Source of the DNA: Pelodictyon luteolum
GTDB taxonomy: Bacteria > Bacteroidota > Chlorobiia > Chlorobiales > Chlorobiaceae
NCBI RefSeq assembly: GCF_001622165.1
Contig: NZ_LVWG01000016.1
Location: 1-64,000 of the forward strand
Reading direction: 5' to 3'
Length of the DNA stretch: 64,000 bases
Shown here piece by piece: positions 1-9,203 of this stretch (its first letter is position 1; each line of letters begins with the position of its first letter). Under the pieces are notes generated by a model. It was not told the DNA's origin and made no database searches. It worked only from the letters and a program-made list of their open reading frames with translations. The position numbers and the translations under genes were made by a program.

Positions 1-1299
1 CTAGCAGCATATCGATGACTTACTGTAGGCCCCGTAGACGGCATGTGCCTCCCTGCAGATATCCTCGCGGAAATCCGGGTGGGCGATGCTGGCAAGCGCT
101 TCAGCCCGCTGGCGCAGGTTCTTGCCATGCAGGTTGACAATGCCGTATTCAGTCACCACGTACTGCACATGGGCACGGGTTGTCACCACTCCGGCACCCG
201 GCTGTAGGCGGGGGACAATCCGCGAGAGCCCCTTTCGCGTCGTCGAAGGCAGCGCAATGATCGGCTTGCCGCCGGGAGAAAGTGCAGCACCTCTTATGAA
301 GTCCATCTGGCCGCCGACGCCGGAGAAGTGCCTCTGGCCTATCGAATCCGCACAGACCTGGCCGCTCATGTCGATTTCAATGGCGCTGTTGATGGCCGTA
401 ACCTTCGGGTTCTTGCGGATCTCGCGGGTGTCGTTCACGTAATCGGAAGGAAACATCTCCACGAGCGGGTTGTCATCGACAAAGTCATAGAGGCGGCGTG
501 TTCCGACAAGGAAGCTCGCCACGATGATGTCGCGGTGGGTGTTCTTCTTCGAGCCATTGATCACCCCTTTTTCCACCAGTTCGACGACACCGTCCGAAAA
601 CATCTCGGAGTGGATGCCTAGGTCGCGGTGCCCGGAAAGAGCCGCAAGTGCAGCGTCAGGAATGGCTCCGATGCCCATCTGCAGTGTCGCTCCGTCTTCG
701 ACGATGCCCGCGATATGGCGACCGATGCTGAGTTCAATCTCGGTCAGTTCATGCGCCGGGGTCTCGGGAAGCTGGTCATCGACATCGACCATCGCATGGA
801 TCCTGCTGACATGCAGCATCCCCTCGCCATGAGTACGAGGCATATTTGGGTTCACCTGAGCAATCACCAACTTTGCCCCGTGGACTGCGGCAAGGGCGGA
901 ATCGACTGAAACGCCAAGCGAACAGAATCCGTGGCGGTCAGGAGGGGAAACATGTACAAGGGCGACGTCGAGAGGAAGCACGCCGTTCAGGAACAGCGAT
1001 GGAACATCGGAGAGAAAGACTGGAATGGCGTCCGCATCGCCCCCCTGGACAGCAGAACGGACGTTCCGGCCGACAAAGAGCGAGTTCAGACGGAAGCTCT
1101 CACGGTATTCAGGTCGCACGTAGGCAGCCTCTCCTTCCGTGTGAAGGCTGACGATCTCCACGTCTCTCAACTCATCGGCCCTCCCGACCATGGCGTCGAT
1201 GAGCCGCTGCGGAGTTGCCGCTGCAGTATGCAGAAACACCCGATCGCCCGACTTTATTCTGGAAACCGCCTCCTCAGCGGAAAGCGCGTGATACTTCAT
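1..1299 (-). CDS. Acetyl-CoA hydrolase/transferase family protein
   Basis: A 432-residue protein of the acetyl-CoA hydrolase / 4-hydroxybutyrate CoA-transferase family, which moves CoA between carboxylic acids through a glutamyl-CoA intermediate. The sequence shows the family pattern GIGAIPDAAL near residue 210, then HSEMFSDG with the probable catalytic Glu near residue 230, and a C-terminal SGVGGQMDFIRGA glycine-rich segment near 330. The stop codon occupies the first three bases of the window, so the gene is complete. It starts 29 nt after the ftsZ stop on the same strand and may be read through from the division cluster, though nothing links it to division. The substrate cannot be told from sequence; acetate, succinate, propionate or 4-hydroxybutyrate are all possible. 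Confidence 0.85.
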   Translation of the reverse strand: MKYHALSAEEAVSRIKSGDRVFLHTAAATPQRLIDAMVGRADELRDVEIVSLHTEGEAAYVRPEYRESFRLNSLFVGRNVRSAVQGGDADAIPVFLSDVPSLFLNGVLPLDVALVHVSPPDRHGFCSLGVSVDSALAAVHGAKLVIAQVNPNMPRTHGEGMLHVSRIHAMVDVDDQLPETPAHELTEIELSIGRHIAGIVEDGATLQMGIGAIPDAALAALSGHRDLGIHSEMFSDGVVELVEKGVINGSKKNTHRDIIVASFLVGTRRLYDFVDDNPLVEMFPSDYVNDTREIRKNPKVTAINSAIEIDMSGQVCADSIGQRHFSGVGGQMDFIRGAALSPGGKPIIALPSTTRKGLSRIVPRLQPGAGVVTTRAHVQYVVTEYGIVNLHGKNLRQRAEALASIAHPDFREDICREAHAVYGAYSKSSICC

Positions 1300-1328
1300 G
1301 ACAAGAATTGTCTACCAGAAAAACCCTG

Positions 1329-2639
1329 TCAGATCCAATTTTTGGTTCGGCGAAGATGGGCCGGAAGATCTGACTGACTTTTCTGAATTATATCTTCATG
1401 TTCTCCATTCCGTCCGGCGGAGGCACGACCGAACCCGCCGCCCTGGCCATCGGTGACTCGCCCGGCCGCATCATACGGGCCGGATATCTGGATGTTTTTT
1501 CTAATGTATGCGGGAACCCGGAGATCCTCGTCCGGCCTTTCCATAGCCGCGCCCTGCGGAGAGGCGAAGGGCATATTGTGTGGACGGTTCTGCCGGGGCT
1601 GGACCGTCCGCATGCCGGACATCATGGCTTGCGGCTCCTCCCGCTCGCGGGGCTTTGGCGGCTCCTGATCCTTGCGCTTGAAGCCGGTGACGATAACCGT
1701 CACCCGGACTTCGCCGCCGACGAGCTGCTCGTCGACATAGCCGTTGATGATCTTGGCCTCCCCTCCGGCCTGTTCAGCGATGAAGCTCATCGCCTCCGAA
1801 AGGTCGCGCATGCTAACCCCTCCGGTGATGTTCACCAGTACCCCTTTCGATCCATTGATGGAGATGCCCTCGAGCAACGGGCTACCGAGCGCGTCCGAGG
1901 CGGCTTTGAGGGCGCAGCGCTCACCGGCCGCTGCCGCCGAGCCCATAACCGCGTCTCCTGCACCCGACATGATGCTGCGTACGTCGGCGAAATCCACATT
2001 GACATGGCCATGGCTCGTAATGATATCAGCGATGCCCTTTGCTGCGCGGTAGAGGACATCATTTGCCATGTTGTAGGCTTCGGTAGCACTGACCCCCTCT
2101 TCGGCAATACTGAGTATCTTTTCGTTTTCGACGATGATCAGGGTATCGATGTACTTGCGCAGTTCAGCAATACCTCCGTCGGCGATGCGGGCTTTCACGT
2201 CGCCCTCGAACCCGAACGGGCGCGTGACCACGCCGATGGTGAGGATGCCCATGTTCCGGGCGATTGAAGCGATAACCGGAGCCGCACCTGTTCCGGTGCC
2301 CTTACCCATGCCGGCGGTGATGAAAACCATATCGGCGCCCTCGAGCTGGGAAGCGATAATGTCGCGGTCATCATCTGCAGCCTGTCGACCCTGAGCAGGA
2401 TCTGCTCCGGCACCGAGCCCTCCCGTAGCCCGCCGTCCAATCTGCACCCGAAGCGGCGCCTTGGAGTTTAAAAGTGCCTGGCGGTCGGTGTTCATCACGA
2501 TGTATTCCACTCCGCTGATCTTGCGGTCGATCATGTTGTTGACGGCGTTTCCGCCGCAACCTCCAACGCCGACAATCCTGATGGTGACGCCCTTGGACTG
2601 GTCGCTGTCGAACAGGCCCGGATCGAGTTCAAATGCCAT
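1329..2639 (-). CDS. ftsZ: Cell division protein FtsZ
   Basis: Tubulin-like GTPase that polymerises into the Z ring at midcell and recruits the divisome. At 436 residues it is slightly longer than usual. The N-terminal [13 protein letters not shown] nucleotide-binding loop is at about residues 24-36, the tubulin signature at 112-118, and the T7 synergy loop NVDFADV at 214-220. The signature reads GKGTGTG instead of the usual GGGTGTG; the Lys codon is AAG at 2301-2303 on the complementary strand. The C-terminal tail after about residue 330 is a variable linker rich in Arg, Pro and Gly, ending in [11 protein letters not shown], which resembles the FtsA-binding conserved peptide but has His where Phe is usual. 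Last division gene of the dcw cluster, 38 nt after ftsA. Confidence 0.97.
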   Translation of the reverse strand: MAFELDPGLFDSDQSKGVTIRIVGVGGCGGNAVNNMIDRKISGVEYIVMNTDRQALLNSKAPLRVQIGRRATGGLGAGADPAQGRQAADDDRDIIASQLEGADMVFITAGMGKGTGTGAAPVIASIARNMGILTIGVVTRPFGFEGDVKARIADGGIAELRKYIDTLIIVENEKILSIAEEGVSATEAYNMANDVLYRAAKGIADIITSHGHVNVDFADVRSIMSGAGDAVMGSAAAAGERCALKAASDALGSPLLEGISINGSKGVLVNITGGVSMRDLSEAMSFIAEQAGGEAKIINGYVDEQLVGGEVRVTVIVTGFKRKDQEPPKPREREEPQAMMSGMRTVQPRQNRPHNMPFASPQGAAMERPDEDLRVPAYIRKNIQISGPYDAAGRVTDGQGGGFGRASAGRNGEHEDIIQKSQSDLPAHLRRTKNWI

Positions 2640-2677
2640 GGCTTATCGCCCTCCCGTTTCGTGTTCCGCAGTTCGCC

Positions 2678-3985
2678 TCACAGCTGCTCCCAGAATTTCT
2701 TGAATCTGTTGAGGATTTTCTGGCCGAATCCGTCGGGAGCATCCTCAGGCTCAGTCTTCGGAGGAGGATGAGGAACCGATCCTCCCACGGGCTTCGCTTC
2801 AGTCTGGTCAGGCGTCATCGGCTCATCCATAAGCGCATGCTCGAATGCATGGCCGACAAGCCCCGTGACGGTCGCATAGATGGGACTCTCGACAGCACCG
2901 CGGATTCCGCCGGACACCCCTTCAGGGCACCCGGTTCTGACATCGAGCCCCAGAATACGCGAAGCAAGAGGCTCCGTACCCCGAAGCAGCGCCCCTCCGC
3001 CTGTGATTATCGCTCCGGCGTTAAGGGCATCGTAGAGGCCCGACTGCTTGAGGGAGTCGCGGACCATCTCGAAAATCTCCGTCATGCGGGCCTCGATGAT
3101 GATGGTAAGGGAGCTTCTCGGGAAGTATTTCTGGGGGCGCCCCTCGATGCCCTCCACTACAAGCTCCTCGTCCTGGCCGCTTTCGGGACCGTAGGCGCAT
3201 CCATAGGTAATTTTCAGATCCTCGGCGATGCCGTGAAGTGTCTTCACCCCGTAGGCGATATCGCCGGTGACATCGTTTCCGGCGACCTTGATGACGTCTG
3301 AATAATGTATCGCCCCATCAAGATAGACGGCAACCTCGGTAGTACCTCCGCCGATGTCGATGACTGCCACGCCGCTTTTACGCTCGCTTTCCCTGAGTAC
3401 GGCAAGCCCGGAGGCGATGGGCTCGAACGTGATGGCGCCGACCTCCAGCCCAGCTTTCTCAACGCACTGTCGGATGTTGCGGATCTTCGTCTTCTGACCG
3501 ACCACGATGCAGGCGCTGCCCTTCATGGTAGTGCCAGCCATCCCTATGGGATCGGGGAGGCCTTCCTGATCGTCGACGGTGAAGGTCTGCGGAATGACAT
3601 GGATGATTTCATTCTCGATGTCCAGATAGCGGATGTTTGAACGGGCTTTCTCAAGGAACCTGCGCACATCCGACTCGGTGACCACGCCGGTCTGGTTGAT
3701 ACTGATCTCGGATGTACTCGGAATGCAGTGCACATGAGTACCCGATATACCAACATTCACCCTGCCGATCCGGATGGAAGACTCCCTCTCGGCATCGGCA
3801 ACGGCAAGACGTATGGCTTCGACCGTTTTATTGATGTTGACGACAGTGGCCCGCTGCAAACCCTCAGAAGCCGCAAGGCCGCGGCCAAGAAGGTTAAGCT
3901 TCCCTCTCGCGTCCTTTTCGGCGACAACGACACACACTTTGGTTGTCCCTATATCGAGACCAACGGCAATATTGCTTTTGGGCAT
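2678..3985 (-). CDS. ftsA: Cell division protein FtsA
   Basis: Actin-like ATPase that tethers FtsZ to the membrane. The phosphate-1 loop AVGLDIGTTKVCVVV lies near the N terminus. DIGGGTTEVAVY (phosphate 2) and GAIITGGGALLRG (adenosine motif) follow in the order expected for the actin/Hsp70 fold. The C terminus, FGQKILNRFKKFWEQL, looks like the amphipathic membrane-targeting helix. I prefer the start at MPKSNIAVG because GGAAAAG lies just upstream; an in-frame ATG six codons earlier (4003) is possible. The gene lies between ftsQ and ftsZ, the conserved dcw order, which supports the identification beyond the general actin-fold motifs. Confidence 0.96.
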   Translation of the reverse strand: MPKSNIAVGLDIGTTKVCVVVAEKDARGKLNLLGRGLAASEGLQRATVVNINKTVEAIRLAVADAERESSIRIGRVNVGISGTHVHCIPSTSEISINQTGVVTESDVRRFLEKARSNIRYLDIENEIIHVIPQTFTVDDQEGLPDPIGMAGTTMKGSACIVVGQKTKIRNIRQCVEKAGLEVGAITFEPIASGLAVLRESERKSGVAVIDIGGGTTEVAVYLDGAIHYSDVIKVAGNDVTGDIAYGVKTLHGIAEDLKITYGCAYGPESGQDEELVVEGIEGRPQKYFPRSSLTIIIEARMTEIFEMVRDSLKQSGLYDALNAGAIITGGGALLRGTEPLASRILGLDVRTGCPEGVSGGIRGAVESPIYATVTGLVGHAFEHALMDEPMTPDQTEAKPVGGSVPHPPPKTEPEDAPDGFGQKILNRFKKFWEQL

Positions 3986-4009
3986 TGTGTCTTTTCCGTG
4001 CATGATGTT

Positions 4010-4864
4010 CTACAGGGGCACTTCCGGTGGGGCCTCTCGGACCGGGGAATCCGTGGTGAAAACCCGGTCCCGGAATCGCAGGTCCACCGTCTCATAACTT
4101 CCGAAACCTTTCTTTGCTACAACCTTTCGCCAGAATATCTCGAATTTTTCCAACTTTTCCTTGAAGTCCCCGTCATTGCCGACAATAAAGCGGGCCGGGT
4201 CCCCTGCAACCGTAAAATACGTTAGTCCTGCACCATCGACATGCAGCCTGCGGACGAGAAGCCCGGCATAAGGAGCATCGGCAAGCGCGTCCACGAACTG
4301 CCGGATCACCACCGCCGCCTTGCCTTCGATCCGCCGGAAACCCCGTTTCATGGGCCTTGTTTGTGCGATGCCCGACACGGTGAGGAGTCTCTGGAACTGT
4401 GTCCTCCTCAGCATTGTGCGCGGCATCAGCACCCCCTCTCTATCGAGGGCCGAAGCAACTCCATCGACTATAGTGAGCGCCATCGGCCGGCGCTCTTTCA
4501 AGGTAACACGCAGGATTCCGTTAAGCTCCCGGTTGACTGAGGCATCCTTCACCCACGCAATTGCGTTGACCCTTCCGGCAACTTCCGCTGTGTCCACACC
4601 ATCCATCGTTCGGCCGAGATGGCTCGCAAGGGCGGACTCCACGTCTCCGGCTGCCACGATGTCGGCCCCCTCCACCACGATGCTCCGAACCCGTACATCC
4701 TCTTCCCACGACGAAGCGCTTTTCCAGAGCCATCCGAGCAGAAGGAGCACCGGAAGAAATACCAGAATAAAGGCTTTTCCTCCTCCTCCCGATTTGGGAG
4801 CCCCATCCGGCCGCTCCAGGGGCCGGGAAGCGCTGCTCTCCTCGGAATCAGTCATAAGAAACAA
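4010..4864 (-). CDS. ftsQ: Cell division protein FtsQ
   Basis: Bitopic membrane protein that links FtsL/FtsB to the divisome core. After a short polar cytoplasmic N terminus there is one hydrophobic segment (FILVFLPVLLLLGWLW, about residues 32-47). Next comes a POTRA domain that begins VRSIVVEGADIV and includes WVKDASVNREL and LRVTLKERRPMAL, then the beta-rich FtsQ domain. At 284 residues it is a normal length. An alternative start is the Met three codons in (4855). It lies between the murB-like gene and ftsA in a co-oriented cluster. FtsQ is poorly conserved, so position, topology and POTRA pattern carry the call together. Confidence 0.92.
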   Translation of the reverse strand: MFLMTDSEESSASRPLERPDGAPKSGGGGKAFILVFLPVLLLLGWLWKSASSWEEDVRVRSIVVEGADIVAAGDVESALASHLGRTMDGVDTAEVAGRVNAIAWVKDASVNRELNGILRVTLKERRPMALTIVDGVASALDREGVLMPRTMLRRTQFQRLLTVSGIAQTRPMKRGFRRIEGKAAVVIRQFVDALADAPYAGLLVRRLHVDGAGLTYFTVAGDPARFIVGNDGDFKEKLEKFEIFWRKVVAKKGFGSYETVDLRFRDRVFTTDSPVREAPPEVPL

Positions 4865-4904
4865 CAGTTTCGGTATTATTACAACAGCTGCACAAAATAA
4901 ATAT

Positions 4905-5450
4905 TCACGATTTGCGCCCCAGGCGGAACGCGACGGATAGTATCACTTCACCCTCACCAAAGCCGTCGGGCTTCACCCGCCGCGCCTCGCCGTTGCGGAA
5001 CAGTTCAAGCCACTCGACCTGTCCGTACAGCTCAGAACAGAACGAGCAGCACCGCATGGACAGAGCCCCGCCAACACTCCCTTCCGTATGCCTCTCGGGC
5101 AATGCTTCGGGAAGGGCCATTTCCAAAGGAAGGTCGCTGAGGAGGGTTCCTGCTCCGGCGATGACGCGCCCGGCCGTCACACTCACCCCTTGCAGCGCAC
5201 GATGCGAGAGTATGACCGCTCCGCGGAACCCTGCTCCACCGTCATTCAGGCGTGAACCGGTACCCACAACCCTGAAGGGCTGGTCACTCTTCTGAAAATA
5301 AAGAATGCTCCTGCAGAAATCAGCCTTCCCTTCAGGAATGACGAGAACGTCGGCTGGCCCGCCCCTGCGGGCAACAGTATGGTCAGCCAGGGGCTCGCCG
5401 ATGTGCAGGTCGCCCCGGACATGCTGCCGCAGTTCCTTAAGCCCGAGCAT
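4905..5450 (-). CDS. MurB-like protein lacking the C-terminal domain
   Basis: A 181-residue protein in the murB position of the dcw cluster. MurB is the FAD enzyme that reduces UDP-GlcNAc-enolpyruvate to UDP-MurNAc and is normally about 300 residues. Visible here are [16 protein letters not shown] near residue 24, the FAD-loop counterpart [12 protein letters not shown] near 60, and [11 protein letters not shown] near 125, which parallels the usual GIPGTVGGAVxMNAG. The chain ends at [13 protein letters not shown], where the FAD-binding domain normally stops. The whole substrate-binding domain with the catalytic Ser and Glu is absent, and I see no YRxS catalytic Arg motif. ftsQ starts only 40 nt downstream, so a frameshift cannot hide the missing ~100 residues. 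It overlaps murC by 14 nt. It may be degenerate, a two-part enzyme or repurposed. Confidence 0.75.
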   Translation of the reverse strand: MLGLKELRQHVRGDLHIGEPLADHTVARRGGPADVLVIPEGKADFCRSILYFQKSDQPFRVVGTGSRLNDGGAGFRGAVILSHRALQGVSVTAGRVIAGAGTLLSDLPLEMALPEALPERHTEGSVGGALSMRCCSFCSELYGQVEWLELFRNGEARRVKPDGFGEGEVILSVAFRLGRKS

Positions 5451-6858
5451 GGCCCTCCCCGCCGGAAACCCGGTCTGCTATCTCTGTTGCAAGCTGAGTG
5501 ATATCGCCCGCACCCATGAGAAGAAGGATGGTACCTCCCGGACCCGGATCAGCCCCTTCGCTGAGAACGGCAGCAAGCAGCTCATCCCGATCCGGAACGA
5601 AATCGACCTGTCGTCCGCCGGCCCTCCGGACTGCCTCAGCCACCAAGGCACCATCAACACCCGGAAAATCCTCCTGCTTCTCACGGGAGGGATATACAGC
5701 CGCAACGTACACGCTGTCCGCCCGAGAGAGCGCCCAGCCATATTCGTCGGCGAACTCCACAGTCCTTGAAAACAGGTGCGGCTGGAACACGGCAACGACC
5801 CTGGCTTCCGGCCAGCCGCTACGGGCTGCCTTCACAGTAGCTTTCACCTCCGAAGGATGGTGGGCGTAATCGTCGACGACCATGAGCCCATGCTGATCAC
5901 GGTACTTCATCTGGAAGCGCCGGCGCATGCCGCTGTAACGGCCGAGCCCCGCAATCAGCCGTGCCGGCTCAATGCCGAGCTCAAATCCCGCGGCAAATGC
6001 CGAAAGGGCGTTCAGTACGTTGTGCCGTCCGGGTACGTTGATGCGGACTCCGGGATAGGCGGTGCCGAACGCCGTGAGGGTGAAGGTCGCGCTCCCGTGG
6101 TCCATAACGATGTCACCGGCCGTCACATCGGCCGGCTCCTCGATACCGACAGTCGTCAGGCGGCGGTTCAGGGAGCCGATGATCCTGCGGATCTCCGGCC
6201 AGTCAACCGAGCAGATCACCCTTCCGTAGAAGGGGACTTTGTTGGCGAACTCTATAAAAGAACGCTTCAGTTCATCAAGGGTGCCATAGGTGTCCATGTG
6301 CTCCGACTCCAGGCTGTTGAGCACCGCAATGGTGGGAGTCAGCTTCAGAAACGCGCGGTCGAACTCGTCGGCCTCAATCACCATGTAGCGGCCCTCGCCG
6401 ACGACGGTGCTGCCTTTCAGATAGTCGGATACCCCGCCGATCATCACCGTCGGCGATTCTCCCGACTCAATCAGCATGGTGGCGATCATCGCCGTTGTCG
6501 TCGTCTTTCCGTGGGTACCGGCCACGCAGATGCCCGATTTGTAGCGCATCAGCTCACCGAGCATCTCGTCGCGCTTGACAACGGGAATACCTGCTTTCAG
6601 CGCCTCCGAAATCTCGACATTTTCATCCGCCCGGACTGCCGACGAGTATACCACCACATCGCAGTCCGCCACCTGCCCGGCTTCGTGGCCGCGGTAGATG
6701 ACGGCGCCGTGCTGCCGCAGCTTGTCGGTCACCTCCCCCGTCGACAGGTCTGAGCCGCTGACGGCAAAGCCCGATTTCAGGAGAAGTTCGGCAATCGCGC
6801 TCATGCCTGCCCCTCCAATCCCCACGATATGCACGCGTTTCGTCTTTCCAAGTTCCAT
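5437..6858 (-). CDS. murC: UDP-N-acetylmuramate--L-alanine ligase MurC
   Basis: Cytoplasmic ATP-dependent ligase that adds L-Ala to UDP-MurNAc, the first amino acid of the peptidoglycan stem. The Rossmann-like N terminus reads [18 protein letters not shown]. The Mur-ligase P-loop [11 protein letters not shown] is at about residues 114-124. Later motifs include ESEHMDTYG and the C-terminal [13 protein letters not shown] block that is diagnostic of MurC. It is full length at 473 residues. It starts 42 nt after murG and its end overlaps the murB-like gene by 14 nt, consistent with co-transcription. Confidence 0.97.
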   Translation of the reverse strand: MELGKTKRVHIVGIGGAGMSAIAELLLKSGFAVSGSDLSTGEVTDKLRQHGAVIYRGHEAGQVADCDVVVYSSAVRADENVEISEALKAGIPVVKRDEMLGELMRYKSGICVAGTHGKTTTTAMIATMLIESGESPTVMIGGVSDYLKGSTVVGEGRYMVIEADEFDRAFLKLTPTIAVLNSLESEHMDTYGTLDELKRSFIEFANKVPFYGRVICSVDWPEIRRIIGSLNRRLTTVGIEEPADVTAGDIVMDHGSATFTLTAFGTAYPGVRINVPGRHNVLNALSAFAAGFELGIEPARLIAGLGRYSGMRRRFQMKYRDQHGLMVVDDYAHHPSEVKATVKAARSGWPEARVVAVFQPHLFSRTVEFADEYGWALSRADSVYVAAVYPSREKQEDFPGVDGALVAEAVRRAGGRQVDFVPDRDELLAAVLSEGADPGPGGTILLLMGAGDITQLATEIADRVSGGEGHARA

Positions 6859-6883
6859 AGTATTACGGTCCCTTTTGTGTGTA

Positions 6884-6911
6884 TCCGGTTAATTGTCCGG
6901 TTAATTGTCCG
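6884..6911. repeat. 12-bp tandem duplication at the murG stop
   Basis: The 12-mer TCCGGTTAATTG occurs twice head to tail at 6884-6895 and 6896-6907, followed by a third partial TCCG. On the coding strand the unit contains the last two murG codons and its TAA stop. The copy just downstream of the stop is therefore a duplicate of the gene end. It looks like a small slippage duplication in the murG-murC spacer, probably without function. Confidence 0.8.
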
Positions 6912-8010
6912 ATGAATGTTCTTCAGCAAGTTCGATGATCCGGCCGGCAAGAATACGGGCGGCTTCAGGCGCCGACAGCCGACCGGCTTCCTCGCTCATC
7001 CTCTGAAGGTGCTCCCTATCGCGGAGCAGGGCTATGACGCCCTGAATGGCCTCAGGACTGCCGAGGTCCCGATCCTCTATCATGAGAGCTGCCCCCGGAA
7101 CGGAAAGCGCTCTGGCATTGTGGCGCTGGTGGTCCCCCGTAGCATGCGGATAAGGCACCAGCACCGAGGGCTTCCTGAGATTCGTCAGTTCAGCTATGCT
7201 TGAGGCTCCCGCACGGCACAGAACAAGATCTGCCGCGGCATATGCACTCCCCATATCCGCAATGTAGGCACCAATCCACAGGTTCCGGCCGGGACTGACC
7301 TCTTTTGCGATCCGCTCGAAGTCCAGCGACCCGGTCTGCCAGATGAGATTGGCGCCAGCTGTCAGCCTTCCGAGGTTCTCAAGGACTGCATTATTGATTG
7401 CACGAGCACCGCGACTGCCGCCGAACACGAGCAGCGTTGGAAGAAGAGGATCGAGCCCGAACGCTGCCCTTCCGGCACCACTCTCTTGCTGCGGAAAACT
7501 GCGGGCAGGATTGCCGGTCAGGAATACACCCTGTTTTTTCATGAGGTATCCTGGAGCCTCCCTGAACGCGACATGCACCTGACGGGCAAGGATCGAAAGC
7601 AGGCGGGTGGTGACGCCGGGGAACGCGTTCTGCTCCTGGATCAGCGTTTTCCTGCCGAGCAGCTGGGCGGCAAGCAGCACCGGTGCGCTGACAAAGCCTC
7701 CCGTACCGACCACCACGTCGGGGCGCTCCCTCCGGATCAGTGCCGCCGCCCTGAAGAGCGAAGCCGCAAAATCGGCAAGGACCCCGACATTGGATAAAAG
7801 GGTGCTGAGCGACCCTCCGCGCTTCAGCCCGCGAACGGGAATGAGGTGCAGCCGGTAACCGAGCCGCGGAACCTCCCCCGCCTCAATTCCCGAGGCAGTA
7901 CCGGCAAAAGAGAGTTCGACACCGGGCACCATCTCTTTCAGCATGGCGGCCATGGCGACAGCGGGATAGAGGTGGCCTCCGGTGCCCCCTCCGGCAAACA
8001 GTATGTTCAT
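6901..8010 (-). CDS. murG: UDP-GlcNAc:lipid I transferase MurG
   Basis: Membrane-associated glycosyltransferase that converts lipid I to lipid II. The GT-B N-terminal loop [17 protein letters not shown] is at residues 5-21. The C-terminal half carries [15 protein letters not shown] and [13 protein letters not shown], the UDP-GlcNAc site. Its 369 residues are the usual size. The start overlaps the ftsW stop by 4 nt (ATGA), which suggests translational coupling. Its last codons fall within a 12-bp tandem duplication (see the repeat at 6884-6911), so the DN-stop C-terminal coding sequence is effectively duplicated downstream of the gene. Confidence 0.97.
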   Translation of the reverse strand: MNILFAGGGTGGHLYPAVAMAAMLKEMVPGVELSFAGTASGIEAGEVPRLGYRLHLIPVRGLKRGGSLSTLLSNVGVLADFAASLFRAAALIRRERPDVVVGTGGFVSAPVLLAAQLLGRKTLIQEQNAFPGVTTRLLSILARQVHVAFREAPGYLMKKQGVFLTGNPARSFPQQESGAGRAAFGLDPLLPTLLVFGGSRGARAINNAVLENLGRLTAGANLIWQTGSLDFERIAKEVSPGRNLWIGAYIADMGSAYAAADLVLCRAGASSIAELTNLRKPSVLVPYPHATGDHQRHNARALSVPGAALMIEDRDLGSPEAIQGVIALLRDREHLQRMSEEAGRLSAPEAARILAGRIIELAEEHSSDN

Positions 8011-9203
8011 GGGAGGCTCCAGTCCAATGGTTCAGCTCCGGTTTCAGTGGAGGGTTCTCGTGTTGTTTCCGCCGCCTTGTCATGCATCCGTTTCCGGTGC
8101 CGGGAAATACTGAGCAGGATTCCCACACCGAGCGAGTTGAAAAGCAGGGCGGTACCACCGTAGCTTATGAACGGCAGCGCAACACCGGTCGTCGGGATGA
8201 GGTGGCAGGCCACGGCAATGTTGATGAAGGCGAAAAGGGTGATGGCAACGGTGATGCCGAGTGCGACAAACCTTCCGAAGAGATCCGGAGCGTGCTTGGC
8301 GATGATCAGCCCGCAGATGAAAAAGCCCGCAAACAGCAGCACGACCGACACTGCTCCGATGAATCCGTACTCCTCACCGATGACGACAAAGACGAAATCG
8401 TTGTAGGAAAGCGGAAGATAGAGCTCCCGCTGCTTGCTGGCCCCGATGCCAAGCCCGAAAAGCCCCCCGTTGCCGAGCCCGATGAGCGCCTGAACGACCT
8501 GGTAGCTGAGGCCTTTCGGACTGTCGCTGAAGAACGAGACAAGCCGGGCGATCCGGTACGGAGCAGCAAGAGCGTAGGCTATGGCGATCGGAATGACCAG
8601 GGCGCCGGTCGCCAGAAGGTAACGGATGTTCACGCCACCGGCGAACATGAGGATAAAGCCGAGGATGGTGATGAGCGAGGCAGTACTGAAGTTCGGTTCA
8701 AGCGCCACGAGCACCGAAACGGCAAGCAGCAGCGCAAGCATGGGGTAGTATCCGGTGTCAAGGTCGCGCACATCTCCCTTCTTGTCACTGATAAACCGGG
8801 CGAAGCGGAAGATGATGGCGTATTTGGCAAGGTCGGAAACCTGAAATTTCACAGGTCCGACGCCAATCCAGCGCGCAGCACCATGTATGACACCAACCAC
8901 CTTCAGGAGCAGGAGCGCCGTCAGGAGGATCAGGCTCACAAGATAAAGCAGCCGGCTTATTTTCGAGAAGAAATGGTAGTCGAAATGACCGACAACGAGA
9001 ACGACTGCGACTCCGGCAATGGTGAAGATGACGTGACGCCAGAGGAAATACTCACTGTTGGAAAACTTGGTTTCGGCCCAACCGGCACCGCTGCTGTAGA
9101 CGACCACCACCCCGATGCACATCAATACAGAAACAATGAACAGCAAGAGCTTGCCGGCAACGGCCTCGCCGCGTGAAGAAGGCATGTAGGCGATCTCCGT
9201 CAT
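8007..9203 (-). CDS. ftsW: Peptidoglycan glycosyltransferase FtsW
   Basis: SEDS-family polytopic membrane protein that polymerises lipid II at the septum together with the FtsI transpeptidase. The 398-residue chain has about ten hydrophobic segments. SEDS landmarks are visible: [46 protein letters not shown] (the Asp-rich motif is replaced by EPN here), GEEYGFIGA, and the C-terminal [20 protein letters not shown]. Its place between murD and murG argues for FtsW over RodA. It overlaps murD and murG by 4 nt each. Confidence 0.95.
   Translation of the reverse strand: MTEIAYMPSSRGEAVAGKLLLFIVSVLMCIGVVVVYSSGAGWAETKFSNSEYFLWRHVIFTIAGVAVVLVVGHFDYHFFSKISRLLYLVSLILLTALLLLKVVGVIHGAARWIGVGPVKFQVSDLAKYAIIFRFARFISDKKGDVRDLDTGYYPMLALLLAVSVLVALEPNFSTASLITILGFILMFAGGVNIRYLLATGALVIPIAIAYALAAPYRIARLVSFFSDSPKGLSYQVVQALIGLGNGGLFGLGIGASKQRELYLPLSYNDFVFVVIGEEYGFIGAVSVVLLFAGFFICGLIIAKHAPDLFGRFVALGITVAITLFAFINIAVACHLIPTTGVALPFISYGGTALLFNSLGVGILLSISRHRKRMHDKAAETTREPSTETGAEPLDWSLP

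Noticed and set aside
4865-5450. Frameshift as explanation for the short MurB
   Set aside because: Only 40 nt separate its stop from ftsQ, too little to encode the missing ~100 residues in any frame.
5776-6753. 325-codon frame opposite murC
   Set aside because: Antisense shadow with no domain or ribosome binding site.
8082-9176. 364-codon frame opposite ftsW
   Set aside because: Extremely charged composition typical of the antisense of a membrane protein gene.
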